From Mariniradius saccharolyticus AK6 (GTDB taxonomy: Bacteria; Bacteroidota; Bacteroidia; Cytophagales; Cyclobacteriaceae): a stretch of DNA of 64,000 nucleotides. The stretch covers positions 186,001 through 250,000 of the forward strand of contig NZ_AMZY02000011.1 in assembly GCF_000330725.2 (NCBI RefSeq), in the 5' to 3' direction. This document shows, piece after piece, positions 1 through 9,388 of this stretch. The position numbers and the translations under genes were made by a program. The notes below the pieces were generated by a model. It had not been told where the DNA came from and searched no databases. It saw nothing but the letters and a program-made list of their open reading frames with translations. How positions within the stretch are numbered: the first letter of the stretch is position 1; every line of letters begins with the position of its first letter.

Positions 1-1321
1 AGCTGTCGGCCGGCTGATACCTCCACCAGTGAAATGAAATTGCGTCCCCATCGGGGTCACTTGAACCCGAAGCATCCAAATGGACTTTTTCGCCAGGCTT
101 CGCTTGGAGGTACAGGATATTGGCAGAAACATCCCCGCTGACGGAGGCAATGGGTTCATGGTTCACCTCGGCCGGTGAGCGTACAGACCATTGCAGGCGA
201 TTCAAAAAACTGTTCCTTGCTGCAGGGGCCCACCTCACCAATTCATACTTATCCACATCGCAGGTGCTGAAATAAGTGCCCGGAAATTCCGTTCCCATGG
301 GCTTGAACAAGCTTCCCCAACTACCCTGCGTCGGGTCTGCCGGGTCATTGAGTCCCAAAGCCGCACTGAGCAAAAACAAAAACGCCGGGGTATCCCCTTC
401 ACCGCCATTATCGTACAACTCGGACATTGGTCCATGTCCCCGTACCTCCTCTGCCTTCATTGGTTTTTGCCAGGTAGAATCCCTTGAAAACACGTAATGC
501 CAAAAATGTCCGTTGTCATACAACACCATCCCCAAGTCTACAGGGTCCTGTTGATAAGTCGGAATGGCGGTGCCAAAGTTGGCGCAGGTCGACGCTTTCA
601 TTTTTTGGAAGCTCGCAAAATACTCAAATGAAATGTCCTGAAAGAGGATGCCAAACAAATGGATCTTCGGTAGCAACTGTCGAAACTTTTCCTCCCCATG
701 TTTTTGCCGATACCTGTGCAATGCCTGGACAAATGTGATGGTCCCTCCCCATGCCTGTACATAAATCGGCCTGTCATCGTCTTTTTCAAACACACGCACC
801 AACCAATCACTCCCCTCGGAGTCCTTGGAATCACCCTGTGGATTAAGGCCTTCCCCAATCCAATCATGGAAATACACCGAATCCCATTCACTGGTGACAT
901 ACCTGTCAGCGATATTGTTGGAGAAATACAGCGTGTTTGTCAACCAAATGATGGGTATGGTCCCACGTCCACGCTTGGTCACGGCGAGTAATTGTTCGGC
1001 GTCAGGGAGATCAGGATCGTGTTTTCTCAATTGCGGCAACTCCTCCTTGTAGGCGGACAAAATTCCCATCGCCTTATCCCAAGGACCTGATTCGTTATAC
1101 TTGTAATCAGGCAGCTGATTGGTCACAATCAGCCCCTCAAGATCAAAAAGAGAGGAATAATACAAGTACCGAATGAGCGAATTTCCGTCGTCATGCGTCA
1201 TATCCGTAAGGATGACGGTCCTCATTTTCTGGGGTTTGGATTCGGTCCTTTCCTGCCTCGAAAATCCACAAGACCCAAAGACGACCAAGGAACAAAACAG
1301 AATGAATTCCCGCGTTTTCAT
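1..1321 (-). CDS. DUF1593 (Sde182-like) nucleoside-hydrolase-like lipoprotein, C-terminus cut by window edge
   Basis: About 440 codons are visible, starting at the ATG at 1321 and reading without a stop to base 1. The N-terminus is a lipoprotein signal ending FGSC (Cys18), so the product is probably anchored in the periplasm or outer membrane. The mature part begins with RTVILTDMTHDDGNSL, the Asp-rich N-terminal motif of the nucleoside-hydrolase-like DUF1593 domain (family knowledge). Further on are GPWDKAMGILSAY and YVQAWGGTITFVQAL. The last visible stretch (LDASGSSDPDGDAISFHWWR) is the Ig-like C-terminal domain that follows DUF1593 in these proteins. It lies 116 bp downstream of the permease gene on the same strand and is the distal gene of the ribokinase operon. 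The substrate is unknown; N-glycosides of ribose or other sugars are an inference from context. Confidence 0.85.
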   Translation of the reverse strand, partial: MKTREFILFCSLVVFGSCGFSRQERTESKPQKMRTVILTDMTHDDGNSLIRYLYYSSLFDLEGLIVTNQLPDYKYNESGPWDKAMGILSAYKEELPQLRKHDPDLPDAEQLLAVTKRGRGTIPIIWLTNTLYFSNNIADRYVTSEWDSVYFHDWIGEGLNPQGDSKDSEGSDWLVRVFEKDDDRPIYVQAWGGTITFVQALHRYRQKHGEEKFRQLLPKIHLFGILFQDISFEYFASFQKMKASTCANFGTAIPTYQQDPVDLGMVLYDNGHFWHYVFSRDSTWQKPMKAEEVRGHGPMSELYDNGGEGDTPAFLFLLSAALGLNDPADPTQGSWGSLFKPMGTEFPGTYFSTCDVDKYELVRWAPAARNSFLNRLQWSVRSPAEVNHEPIASVSGDVSANILYLQAKPGEKVHLDASGSSDPDGDAISFHWWRYQPADS

Positions 1322-1437
1322 GCCAGCAATAAATTGATTCAACCACCGAGTAAACTATCGAAAAACAGCGCCGATCAAGGATGTGGATAACTCTGACTAT
1401 CGCCAATTCCCCATCCATGCGGAATGGCTCTATGAAA

Positions 1438-2436
1438 TTACACCCCAGCGTATACAATCAAACCCAAACCAAGTATAAACAGCGCAAACATCCCCGCAAT
1501 TAGGCCATTGGTTCCCTTGGGCGCAGCACGAAACTCCCGCCATATGAATACGCCCCAAAAGGCAGCCACCATCGTCGCACCTTGTCCAAGTCCATAGGAA
1601 ATTGCGGGCCCAGCCTTTTCGGCTGCGATGATGCTGAAGGACATACCCACGCACCAGATGATTCCACCCAAAATACCTACCATGTGTACGGGAAGCTTTC
1701 CCGCAGAATAATCAGCCATGACCAAGGGTTTTCCCTCAATCGGCCTTTTCATCAAGACGGTATTGAAGAGAAAATTGCTCAGTAGAATCCCGATTGAAAA
1801 TATGAATACCGCCCCATAAGGCGTGAATTTGCCCACCTCAGGTGTGGAAAACTCCAAAGACATCGACTGGGCGACAAACCAATAGAAAAAAGACATCAAG
1901 AAACCACCCACCAAGGCCAACATCAAACCAACCCTTGGGTTTTTATGGTTTGTGCTCGCCAGTCTTCGATAGGCCAGCGCATCCAGTACAATAGCCGCCA
2001 CGACCAAAGCGACTCCCGAAAACAGGAGAACCGGATTCCCCTGTTGGTTGGAAAGGTAATTTACGATGACACCAAGGACCAAAGCCAAACCAATCCCCAC
2101 TGGAAACGCCACCGACATCCCCGCATAGGCAATTGCTGCGACAATCAGGATATTTGCCAAATTGAAAAGCGCACCGCCAAACAGGGCCAAGCCATAGCTT
2201 TTGATGTCCGCCTGTCCCAAATCGACGAGGAAACCACGACCGGCCTGCCCGGTGCTACCCAAAGTCAGCCCAAATACCAAAGCCAACAGGACTATTCCCA
2301 GCACATAATCCCAGTAAAACAACTCAAAACGCCAGTCCTTCCCGGCGAGCTTTTGGGTATTGGCCCAAGAACCCCAGCAAAGCATGGTGATGATGCAAAA
2401 GACGACGGCAAGAGAATAGGATTCAATGATGTACAT
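1438..2436 (-). CDS. DMT-superfamily sugar/ureide-type permease
   Basis: The 332-residue product has about ten hydrophobic segments and almost no soluble domain, so it is an inner-membrane carrier. The N-terminal stretch CWGSWANTQK resembles the WGSWANT signature of the GRP/ureide-permease branch of the drug/metabolite transporter superfamily, which includes glucose and ribose uptake proteins and plant ureide permeases. It lies between an ADP-ribosylglycohydrolase-like gene 27 bp upstream and a DUF1593 gene downstream, in the ribokinase operon. Uptake of ribose, a nucleoside or a related glycoside is therefore a reasonable inference. The substrate cannot be read from the sequence. The ATG at 2436 begins directly before a hydrophobic helix, which suits the family. 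Confidence 0.8.
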   Translation of the reverse strand: MYIIESYSLAVVFCIITMLCWGSWANTQKLAGKDWRFELFYWDYVLGIVLLALVFGLTLGSTGQAGRGFLVDLGQADIKSYGLALFGGALFNLANILIVAAIAYAGMSVAFPVGIGLALVLGVIVNYLSNQQGNPVLLFSGVALVVAAIVLDALAYRRLASTNHKNPRVGLMLALVGGFLMSFFYWFVAQSMSLEFSTPEVGKFTPYGAVFIFSIGILLSNFLFNTVLMKRPIEGKPLVMADYSAGKLPVHMVGILGGIIWCVGMSFSIIAAEKAGPAISYGLGQGATMVAAFWGVFIWREFRAAPKGTNGLIAGMFALFILGLGLIVYAGV

Positions 2437-2463
2437 GGCTTTGGGAATTAGAATGTGGCTGAA

Positions 2464-4041
2464 TCAATACGTTCGCTTTGGAGGCTGTACTGCGGAATAG
2501 GTGATGTACTCCTGAACATGGATGGAGTAGCCTTTTGGAATGTGGATAAGTACCAATTTGACCTCATGGGCGCCTTCCGTCAGATCGTAATTCCAGAACA
2601 CCTCATGTTTGCGATTTTGAAATCCAGTGGGCATTTTTACCCTTTCTACTACCTGGTTATCCACATATACGTCGAGCAACAGTTCCGCATCAGGTAGTCC
2701 CGCATCTTTGCCCGCATATCCAGTGATAACCAAACCTTTTCCCTCGGCAGCAAACTTGACTTCGGGATTATCCACACCAAGATTCTTGAAAATATTTCCT
2801 CTTTTGATTGGATAAAGACCCTCAAAGGCCACTTCAAGCGGACGGGTTTCCGGAACCTGATAAAGGATCGTGACCTCATCGCCTTCCACTTTCCCACCAT
2901 TTCTCTCAACCATTTGCAGCGCATGGTCCATGCCGATTTGGTACACTTTGTTCAGTGACATGGTGGTATACTTAAAATCCATATCCTCCACTTTGTCCAA
3001 GCCCTGCTTCCAGTAATCCGGGATTTGTGAATAACCGATCATCGTTCCCAAAATCCCCGCGGCATTGGCGGGGTTGCAATCGGAATCCAATCCGCAGCGG
3101 GTGCTGATGTCGATGGTCTTCCCATAGTCGCCATTTCCATACAGCAGGCCAATGACGATATAGGCAGCATTAATCTTCGCATCGATGTTGAAAGCCTTGA
3201 AAACACCATCCGGGCAGCCTTTGTCATTGGACCATTTCTTTTGGACTTCAAACCACGTTTGCTTCCAGTCATCCGGATACTGTCGATGCCAGCGGATGAC
3301 ATCCGCAATACACTGATGGAACTCACTTTCCATTGGCACCGCCTTCAACGCTTCCTCGACCACATATTCCACGTCATTGTGGATAAATGCCAAGGCATAC
3401 ATGCCTGCGACGTACACCCCCCCATACACCCCATCTCCATAATTCATGATATGGCCAATCCGATCGCCTACAGTTGCAGCGGCATTGATCATTCCGGGAG
3501 ACATCAAGCCCGCAAAATCCGCCTCAATCTGAAAATCGATATCATCGGCATGGGGATTGTTTTTCCAATAACCCGAGGCCGGCGGCATCATTCCCTGAAG
3601 AATATTGTAGCGGGCTGCTTGGTTGGCATGCCAAAGTTGGTATTCAGCCTTAGCAAAGGCCAATGCATGCAAAGAATCAGGGGCATCGATGCCGTGCTTT
3701 TCGAAGATATCCACAAAGGTCAAATCCATGTAGACGTCGTCGTAGAGACCGGGCACATTTTCATACCACCACAGCATTTGGTCTCCATCCCAGGGTATCG
3801 GAACCTCATCCCCAATCATGGTGCCGTTGAACCTAAATTCGGTAGGTCCCCCGTAGGTGCAACCAATCACCTGTCCTGCCCAGCCCCCTTTGATTTTGTC
3901 CAAAAGGATATTCTTGTCCATCTTGATCTCCTGCCCGGCAGTGTAGGTAGGGGTGATTGCCTCTTCCGCTGTTGGCGATTTACAGGCACAAAGAATGGTA
4001 AAGGAGGCCACTACTAGCCGGAATCGGGATGTGGATAACAT
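2464..4041 (-). CDS. ADP-ribosylglycohydrolase-like lipoprotein
   Basis: I place the start at the ATG at 4041, because it opens a lipoprotein signal (MLSTSRFRLVVASFTILCAC) directly after the ribokinase stop. The in-frame ATG at 4101 would overlap the ribokinase gene and hide the signal. The protein has about 525 residues. The N-terminal half carries the ADP-ribosylglycohydrolase fold pattern: KIKGGWAGQVIGCTYGG, then GDEVPIPWDGDQML, and later the acidic metal-site motif CGLDSDCNPANAAGILG, the counterpart of the GGDTDT motif in classical members. The last about 120 residues look like a beta-sandwich extension. It is predicted to be a lipid-anchored, Mg-dependent glycohydrolase acting on a ribosylated or other glycosidic substrate. 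Five perfect TTATCCACA sequences fall inside it, one directly after the start codon. Confidence 0.82.
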   Translation of the reverse strand: MLSTSRFRLVVASFTILCACKSPTAEEAITPTYTAGQEIKMDKNILLDKIKGGWAGQVIGCTYGGPTEFRFNGTMIGDEVPIPWDGDQMLWWYENVPGLYDDVYMDLTFVDIFEKHGIDAPDSLHALAFAKAEYQLWHANQAARYNILQGMMPPASGYWKNNPHADDIDFQIEADFAGLMSPGMINAAATVGDRIGHIMNYGDGVYGGVYVAGMYALAFIHNDVEYVVEEALKAVPMESEFHQCIADVIRWHRQYPDDWKQTWFEVQKKWSNDKGCPDGVFKAFNIDAKINAAYIVIGLLYGNGDYGKTIDISTRCGLDSDCNPANAAGILGTMIGYSQIPDYWKQGLDKVEDMDFKYTTMSLNKVYQIGMDHALQMVERNGGKVEGDEVTILYQVPETRPLEVAFEGLYPIKRGNIFKNLGVDNPEVKFAAEGKGLVITGYAGKDAGLPDAELLLDVYVDNQVVERVKMPTGFQNRKHEVFWNYDLTEGAHEVKLVLIHIPKGYSIHVQEYITYSAVQPPKRTY

Positions 4042-4063
4042 GGGTCTTTGGGTTTTGGTAGGA

Positions 4064-4996
4064 TTAAAGTTCAGACAAATAGGGAATGGAGGTTTGTGCA
4101 CCCAAACGCTGCACAGAAAGGGTTGCGGCTTTGAGGGCGAAGGTTACCGCGGCGTTCATATTTTCGCCCCTTCCCAAGGCGACCGCCAAGGCACCATTGA
4201 AGGTATCGCCAGCCGCAGTGGTATCCACGGCTTTGACGCGTTGCGTAGGGATGATCTCTTCTGTGTTCCCGTCAGCCAAAAATGCCCCGTTTTCACCCAA
4301 GGTAATGATCACCTTTTGGATGCCGGATGCATTGAATCTCGCGGCTGCAAGCGCTGCTGAGGAAATATCCGAAACGGAAATCCCGGTGAGAAATTCCGCC
4401 TCCGTTTCATTGGGAGTGATGATATCCACATTTTCCAAAAGTTCGGCGGGCAGGGACCGGGCAGGCGCCGGATTAAGGATAACCTTCTTTCCTTGCGCTT
4501 TTGCCATCCTTGCGGCCTCCGTCACCACTTCTAAGGGAATCTCGAGTTGCAGCAAGACCACATCCGCCCAAGCAAACTTGCTGGCCGCCTTTTTCAAGTT
4601 ATCCACATCCATACCGGCGTTTGCCCCTGGGGCAACAATGATGGTATTTTCTCCAGATTCGCTTACCGTTATCAAAGCCACGCCGGATGGCAAATCAGGA
4701 TTCCTTTCAATCAAGGAAGTATCAATCCCCTCCCTTTCGTAGCTTTCCAAATTCACCTGACCAAAAGGGTCATTGCCCACTTGCGCCAAAAACACCACCT
4801 CACCGCCCAGTCGGGCAGCTGCTACCGCCTGATTGGCGCCTTTTCCTCCCGAAATCATGGAGAAGTTCCCGCCAATAAGCGTCTCACCTGGTCTAGGAAA
4901 ATGGTCTGCCTGAATCACCAAGTCCATATTGGAACTACCGATGACCAGTATTTTGGGTTTTGCCTGCATAACCTTACACATGCTGAATCCAGCCAT
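4064..4996 (-). CDS. rbsK: Ribokinase (PfkB family)
   Basis: The 310-residue protein is of normal ribokinase length. It shows the N-terminal PfkB signature ISGGKGANQAVAAARLGG and the C-terminal signature VDTTAAGDTFNGALAVAL, whose GAGD-type motif carries the catalytic aspartate. NPAPARSLPAELLENVDIITPNETEAE is typical of ribokinase. The enzyme phosphorylates D-ribose at O5 with ATP in the cytoplasm. It is the first gene of the minus-strand operon, with the glycohydrolase gene starting 22 bp after its stop, so it probably phosphorylates pentose released by that operon. The start is uncertain: ATGs at 4996, 4981 and 4969 are all possible, and the last puts MQAKPKILVIG at the N-terminus as in most homologues. 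Confidence 0.9.
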   Translation of the reverse strand: MAGFSMCKVMQAKPKILVIGSSNMDLVIQADHFPRPGETLIGGNFSMISGGKGANQAVAAARLGGEVVFLAQVGNDPFGQVNLESYEREGIDTSLIERNPDLPSGVALITVSESGENTIIVAPGANAGMDVDNLKKAASKFAWADVVLLQLEIPLEVVTEAARMAKAQGKKVILNPAPARSLPAELLENVDIITPNETEAEFLTGISVSDISSAALAAARFNASGIQKVIITLGENGAFLADGNTEEIIPTQRVKAVDTTAAGDTFNGALAVALGRGENMNAAVTFALKAATLSVQRLGAQTSIPYLSEL

Positions 4997-5038
4997 TTAT
5001 CAAGTTGGCACAGTGAATCAGCAATTATGGAATGGAAT

Positions 5039-5085
5039 ATTGTTTACAACAATTAAATTGGAGTAGAATTATAAACAAATACTCC
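5039..5085. promoter_or_regulatory. Possible operators between two divergent catabolic operons
   Basis: The 158-bp region between rbsK (minus) and the oxidoreductase operon (plus) holds two inverted repeats. ATTGTTTACAACAAT at 5039-5053 is a perfect palindrome with a 3-base centre. GGAGTA at 5060-5065 pairs with TACTCC at 5080-5085 across 14 bases. Both could bind a LacI- or GntR-type repressor, but no regulator gene is adjacent, so this is only a candidate. Confidence 0.35.
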
Positions 5086-5154
5086 TAGACTGCCAAATAA
5101 TCTATTTCAAAAGGCTATTTGTTGATTTTCAAGACGATAAACCCCAAAACCGAT

Positions 5155-6468
5155 ATGAACAACGAAAAGAAATCCCTCTCCAGAAGGTCCTTTTTGGGCA
5201 AGGGAATTTTAGGCGCTTCGGCACTGTCCCTCCTCCCACATTTGACTTATCCACATTCCATTCAAACGCCCAACCCAGCGGATATGCACGCAGTGCGTTT
5301 GGGCTTCATCGGGGTCGGCAGACAAGCCATGGGCATCCTCAATGGCATGATGCGGATTCCGGGTGTTGAAATCAAAGCCGCAGCTGATGTCTACAAAATC
5401 AAACTGGATCGTTTCAAACTGCGTGTGGATAAAATCTCCAAAGACCTCGGCAAACCCGTTCCCCAAGTCGATGTCTACGCCAATTACAAAGACCTGCTTG
5501 CCAGAAAGGATATCGATGCCGTGGTCATTGCCAGCCCTGACCATTGGCATGCGCTGATGGCCATCGCCGCCTGCAATGCCGGCAAAGATGTATACCTCGA
5601 AAAACCGCTCACCTTGACCATCAAGGAAGGACAGGAACTCGCCAAAGCAGTGAGAAAAAACGGGGCAATTCTGGCAGTAGGCAGTCAGCAGCGGTCCGAC
5701 CTCAATTTCCAACATGCCGCGCGGATGGTACTCAAGGGCCAAATCGGCAAAGTCGAAAAAGTCCTTGTACACGTCGGGCAACCCGAACATCCAAAGCCTT
5801 ATGACCTTCCGGAACAGCCACTGCCCGAAGGTTTGGACTGGCAAACTTGGCTTGGACCCTTACCCAAAATCCACTACAATGAAGCCCTCAACCCCGCCAT
5901 CACCCTCAATCCCGAACAAAATGAAAAGATCTGGGGCGCTTGGCGTTCTTATAAGGAAACCGGCGGAGGCTACATGACGGACTGGGGCGCACACATGTTT
6001 GACATCGCCCAATGGGGCCTCGGCATGGACCGCAGTGGACCTGTTCGCGTAATTCCCGGCAAGGAAGGTCAGCCCTTGACCTACCAGTATGCCAACGGTG
6101 TTGAAATGGTCGTCGGACCTTTTGACGAAGGCAGACAAGGAGTGAAGTTTATCGGTGACAAAGGCTGGATAAAGGTCTCCCGTGGCAATTTCGATTCCTC
6201 GAATCCCGAATTGAAGCCCACATTGGAAAGGCCAAACCTCGGTTATCCGCCGCACTATTGGGACTTTATCGATTCGGTGGTCAAGCGAAAAGACCCCATT
6301 GTGCCCGTTGAAGTGGGACTCAGCACGCTTATCGTATGTACCATTGGCAATATCGCCCATGAATTGGGTCGTCCACTCAATTGGGACCCCGTGAAACAAA
6401 CCTTTGTCAAGGACAAAAAGGCAAATGCCAAATTGCATTACAATTACGAAAACGGTTACACCCTTTAA
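5155..6468 (+). CDS. Gfo/Idh/MocA-family oxidoreductase, Tat-exported
   Basis: I take the ATG at 5155, which gives 437 residues. A TTG at 5119 would only add a tail in front of the export signal. The N-terminus SRRSFLGKGILGASALSLL is a twin-arginine signal, so the enzyme is probably exported folded with its NAD(P) cofactor. The Rossmann motif VRLGFIGVGRQAMG follows, then DAVVIASPDHWHALMA and the family signature DVYLEKPLTLT. YMTDWGAHMFDIAQWGLGMD is the conserved substrate-site region of secreted Bacteroidota members. It is predicted to oxidise or reduce a sugar or cyclitol. It is the first gene of an operon with a sugar-phosphate isomerase-like gene 12 bp downstream and is divergent from rbsK. 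Confidence 0.88.
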   Translation: MNNEKKSLSRRSFLGKGILGASALSLLPHLTYPHSIQTPNPADMHAVRLGFIGVGRQAMGILNGMMRIPGVEIKAAADVYKIKLDRFKLRVDKISKDLGKPVPQVDVYANYKDLLARKDIDAVVIASPDHWHALMAIAACNAGKDVYLEKPLTLTIKEGQELAKAVRKNGAILAVGSQQRSDLNFQHAARMVLKGQIGKVEKVLVHVGQPEHPKPYDLPEQPLPEGLDWQTWLGPLPKIHYNEALNPAITLNPEQNEKIWGAWRSYKETGGGYMTDWGAHMFDIAQWGLGMDRSGPVRVIPGKEGQPLTYQYANGVEMVVGPFDEGRQGVKFIGDKGWIKVSRGNFDSSNPELKPTLERPNLGYPPHYWDFIDSVVKRKDPIVPVEVGLSTLIVCTIGNIAHELGRPLNWDPVKQTFVKDKKANAKLHYNYENGYTL

Positions 6469-6480
6469 GTTATCCACATC

Positions 6481-7335
6481 ATGGACAGCAGAAGAGATTT
6501 TCTCAAGATATCGGGTGCCTTGGCGATAGGAAGCCTTTTGGCACCCACTAACCTTTGGGCCTTCGCCAAAAAACCCATCGGCCTGCAACTGTATTCCCTC
6601 CGAAAGGATATGGGGGAAAACCCCAAGGAAACCCTGCAAAAAGTGGCCAACATGGGCTACAAACATCTCGAAACAGCCAGCTACCGGGACGGAAAAGTCT
6701 ATGGCATGGATCCCCTGGAATTCAAATCGTATGTGGAAAACCTTGGGATGAAACTGCAAAGTGCCCACGTAGGAGGTCCACAGTACGACGCCAACAAGCA
6801 GGCGGAAATCATGGAATTTTGGAAAAAGGCCGTCGACGACCACAAAGCCATGGGCGCGAAATACATCATCAAACCCTCGATGCCCATCCCCAAGACCCTC
6901 CAGGAACTACAGGTATGGTGCGACTACTACAACGCGGTCGGTAAGGTAGCCAAAGACGGCGGCTTGCTATTTGGCTTCCACAACCATGCCCGGGAATTTG
7001 AAACCATCGAAGGAAAAATCATGATGGACTACATGATCGAAAATACGGACCCCAAATTGGTCTGCTTCGAGTTGGATGTCTATTGGTCCCAAAAAGGTGG
7101 GCATCCTGCCGTGGACTACCTCAAAAAGCATGCAGGAAGGTTCCCGGTCCTCCACATCAAGGACGAAGAGGAAATCGGTGCCAGCGGTACGATTGACTTC
7201 AAACCCATTTTTGAAGCGGCCTACAAACAAGGCATGAAGGACTTCTACGTGGAAGTGGAACGCTACAATTTCGAACCCGTGGAAAGTGTTCACAAAAGCT
7301 TTGATTACCTCAATAATGCCTCCTACGTCAAATAA
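6481..7335 (+). CDS. Sugar-phosphate isomerase/epimerase-like TIM-barrel protein, Tat-exported
   Basis: The 284-residue product begins MDSRRDFLKISGALAIGSLL, a twin-arginine signal. The rest matches the xylose-isomerase-like TIM-barrel family: KPIGLQLYSLRKDM at the start, FGFHNHAREFE in the middle, CFELDVYWSQKGGHPAVDYL, VLHIKDE and DFYVEVERY near the end. The acidic and histidine residues in those motifs form the metal site in the family. Such exported isomerases are commonly paired with Gfo/Idh/MocA oxidoreductases in Bacteroidota, as here. A perfect TTATCCACA lies in the 12-bp spacer before the start. The next gene starts at the base after the stop. Confidence 0.88.
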   Translation: MDSRRDFLKISGALAIGSLLAPTNLWAFAKKPIGLQLYSLRKDMGENPKETLQKVANMGYKHLETASYRDGKVYGMDPLEFKSYVENLGMKLQSAHVGGPQYDANKQAEIMEFWKKAVDDHKAMGAKYIIKPSMPIPKTLQELQVWCDYYNAVGKVAKDGGLLFGFHNHAREFETIEGKIMMDYMIENTDPKLVCFELDVYWSQKGGHPAVDYLKKHAGRFPVLHIKDEEEIGASGTIDFKPIFEAAYKQGMKDFYVEVERYNFEPVESVHKSFDYLNNASYVK

Positions 7336-8535
7336 ATGGCACAAAACATGAAAAATCAAAAGTTATCCACATGGGTCTTCGCCTGCCTGATAGTCGCCAT
7401 CGCTTGCGAAAAAAAGCAAGAAACCGTCGTTGAGGAAGCACAGGCTTTCAGCCCCAATCCCCAGGAAATGACCGAACAGCCTGTGGGCAAATTGGCCATC
7501 GGCGACCCAGCCCCCTACTTCAAACTTCCCGACACCGAGGGGAATTGGGTAAGCATCGACGACTTCAAGGATGCTTCGGTCTTGGTCATCAACTTCACCT
7601 GCAACCACTGTCCGACGGCCCAAGCCTATGAAGACAGGTTCATCAGCCTTGTGAATGACTACAAATCAAAAGGAGTCGCTTTTGTCGCCATTTCCCCGAA
7701 CAGTCCGATTGGGATATTGCCCGAAGAGTTGGGGTATACCGACCTCAACGACGACTATGCCAGCATGCAAGTCCGCTACAAGGACAAAAGCTACAATTTC
7801 CCTTACCTCTACGACGGCGACTCACACCAGTATTCCTTAGCCTACGGACCGGTCGCGACGCCACATGTTTTTGTATTTGACAAGGACAGGAAACTCAGCT
7901 ACTCGGGGCGGATTGATGGTTCGGAAAAACCCGGAACTGCCAATGCCGAAGACCTGCGGATGGCTATTGACAAGACTTTGGCCGGAGAATCCATCGATGT
8001 GGATAAGTCAATTACCCCTGCCTTTGGCTGCTCGACAAAATGGGCCTGGAAAAACGAGTACACCAAAAAGACCAACGAGGAATGGAAGCAAAAACCGGTC
8101 GAGGTGCAGAAGTTATCCACAGCCGGATTGGCTGATTTGCTAAAGAACGACTCCGACCAACTCCTCCTCGTCAACTTTTGGGCTACCTGGTGCGGGCCCT
8201 GCGTCATCGAGTACCCGGAATTCATCGAAATCCAACGCATGTATGGCGGCAGGGATTTCAGGTTTGTGTCGGTCAGCTTGGATGCCCCGGACCAAGAGGA
8301 CAAGGTGTTGAAATTCCTCAAAAGCAAATACTCGGCTGTACCGAATTACCTGATGGATACGGAAGACAAATATGCCATCATCGACGTAGTCAAAAACGAT
8401 TGGGACGGCAGCCTTCCTTTGACATTATTGATCGAACCGGGAGGAAAGATCGCCTATAAGGTCCCCGGTGAAGTCAAGGTCCTCGACCTCCGCAAAGCCA
8501 TCGTCGACCACCCGATGATTGGAAGATACTATTGA
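7336..8535 (+). CDS. Lipoprotein with two thioredoxin-like domains
   Basis: The first ATG abuts the upstream stop; the ATG at 7348 (MKNQKLSTWVFACLIVAIAC) is an equally good start and gives a lipobox with Cys near residue 21. Domain 1 (about residues 45-215) is redoxin-like, with NFTCNHCPTAQAYE supplying a C-x-x-C pair and GPVATPHVFVFD the cis-proline loop. Domain 2 (about 250-399) is TlpA/ResA-like, with VNFWATWCGPCVIEYPEF and a conserved Pro region. The protein is probably membrane-anchored and periplasmic and would handle thiol oxidation or reduction. Why it is translationally coupled to the oxidoreductase-isomerase pair is not clear; maintenance of those exported enzymes is one possibility. 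Confidence 0.85.
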   Translation: MAQNMKNQKLSTWVFACLIVAIACEKKQETVVEEAQAFSPNPQEMTEQPVGKLAIGDPAPYFKLPDTEGNWVSIDDFKDASVLVINFTCNHCPTAQAYEDRFISLVNDYKSKGVAFVAISPNSPIGILPEELGYTDLNDDYASMQVRYKDKSYNFPYLYDGDSHQYSLAYGPVATPHVFVFDKDRKLSYSGRIDGSEKPGTANAEDLRMAIDKTLAGESIDVDKSITPAFGCSTKWAWKNEYTKKTNEEWKQKPVEVQKLSTAGLADLLKNDSDQLLLVNFWATWCGPCVIEYPEFIEIQRMYGGRDFRFVSVSLDAPDQEDKVLKFLKSKYSAVPNYLMDTEDKYAIIDVVKNDWDGSLPLTLLIEPGGKIAYKVPGEVKVLDLRKAIVDHPMIGRYY

Positions 8536-8625
8536 ATTAAAAATGATGAATGTGGAATGATAAATGAGAGGGCGGAGTGAGGGTTTTGGAATTTGCGTTT
8601 CTTTGCCATTCCGATGTCCTTTCTT

Positions 8626-9322
8626 GTCATTCCGAGGAACGAGGAATCTTTATACCTAATCCAAATAATAGGCTTCAATCGAGAAGGCAAGCCTCCCTTT
8701 GTCATTCCGAGGTACGAGGAATCTACTCTGGCTCTTGTAATAGACCCCTCCTCCGATGGGGCCATAAATTACAGGTCATCAACACTAGCCAACGCTTTCG
8801 GTACGAATACGCGTCCTAGTCACTCGAAGGACCTCCCTTTGTCATTCCGAGGAACGAGGAATCTACTCTGGCTCAAGTAATAGACCCCTCCTAGGTCGGG
8901 GTGACAAATTAAACGTCATCAACACTAGCCAACGCTTTCGGTACGAATACGCGTCCTAGTCACTCGAAGGGCCTCCCTTTGTCATTCCGAGGAACGAGGA
9001 ATCTACTCTGGGTCATGTAATAGACCCCTCCTAGGTCGGGGTGACAAATTAAACGTCATCAACACTAGCCAACGCGTTCGGTACGAATACGCGTCCTAGT
9101 CACTCGAAGGACCTCCCTTTGTCATTCCGAGGAACGAGGAATCTACTCTGGGTCATGTAATAGACCCCTCCTCCGTCGGGGTGACAACCACACGCCAATC
9201 CAAAAAACAAACACCGAATCCGTCGAACGCTTTCCTACAACCAATGCCCCTCTTTGTCTTCCCGAAGGCCTCTTTTTGTCGTCCGGAGACCTCTCTTTGT
9301 CATTCCGAGGCACGAGGAATCT
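8626..9322. repeat. Left array of CATTCCGAGG repeats, including 140-bp tandem units
   Basis: The spacer 8536-9388 is filled by a repeat family whose core contains CATTCCGAGGAACGAGGAAT. Cores start at 8626, 8701, 8841, 8981, 9121 and 9299. Those at 8701, 8841, 8981 and 9121 are spaced exactly 140 bp apart and share the whole unit, including a GACCCCTCC/CGGGGTGAC hairpin and a block ending CACTCGAAGG. The last 202 bp (9121-9322) recur as a direct repeat at 9754-9954 on the other side of the GIY-YIG gene. No convincing gene was seen apart from shadow frames. The motif is a known kind of dispersed Bacteroidota repeat. Confidence 0.85.
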
Positions 9323-9388
9323 ATTCGTACATTTTTTCTTAGGCAAATAAAACTTGGTTACGAATGAATTATTTTCTAAGTTATACCC

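Noticed and set aside
598-900. Minus-strand frame of 100 codons
   Set aside because: It is a shadow of the DUF1593 lipoprotein gene, which reads continuously from 1321 to base 1 in another frame.
1945-2451. Plus-strand frame of 168 codons
   Set aside because: It lies opposite the DMT permease gene and shows no protein character.
5860-6843. Minus-strand frame of 327 codons
   Set aside because: It is antisense to the oxidoreductase and isomerase genes, both with clear family motifs.
8701-9144. Regular repeats as a CRISPR array
   Set aside because: The period is 140 bp and the whole unit is conserved, so there are no variable spacers, and no cas genes are nearby.
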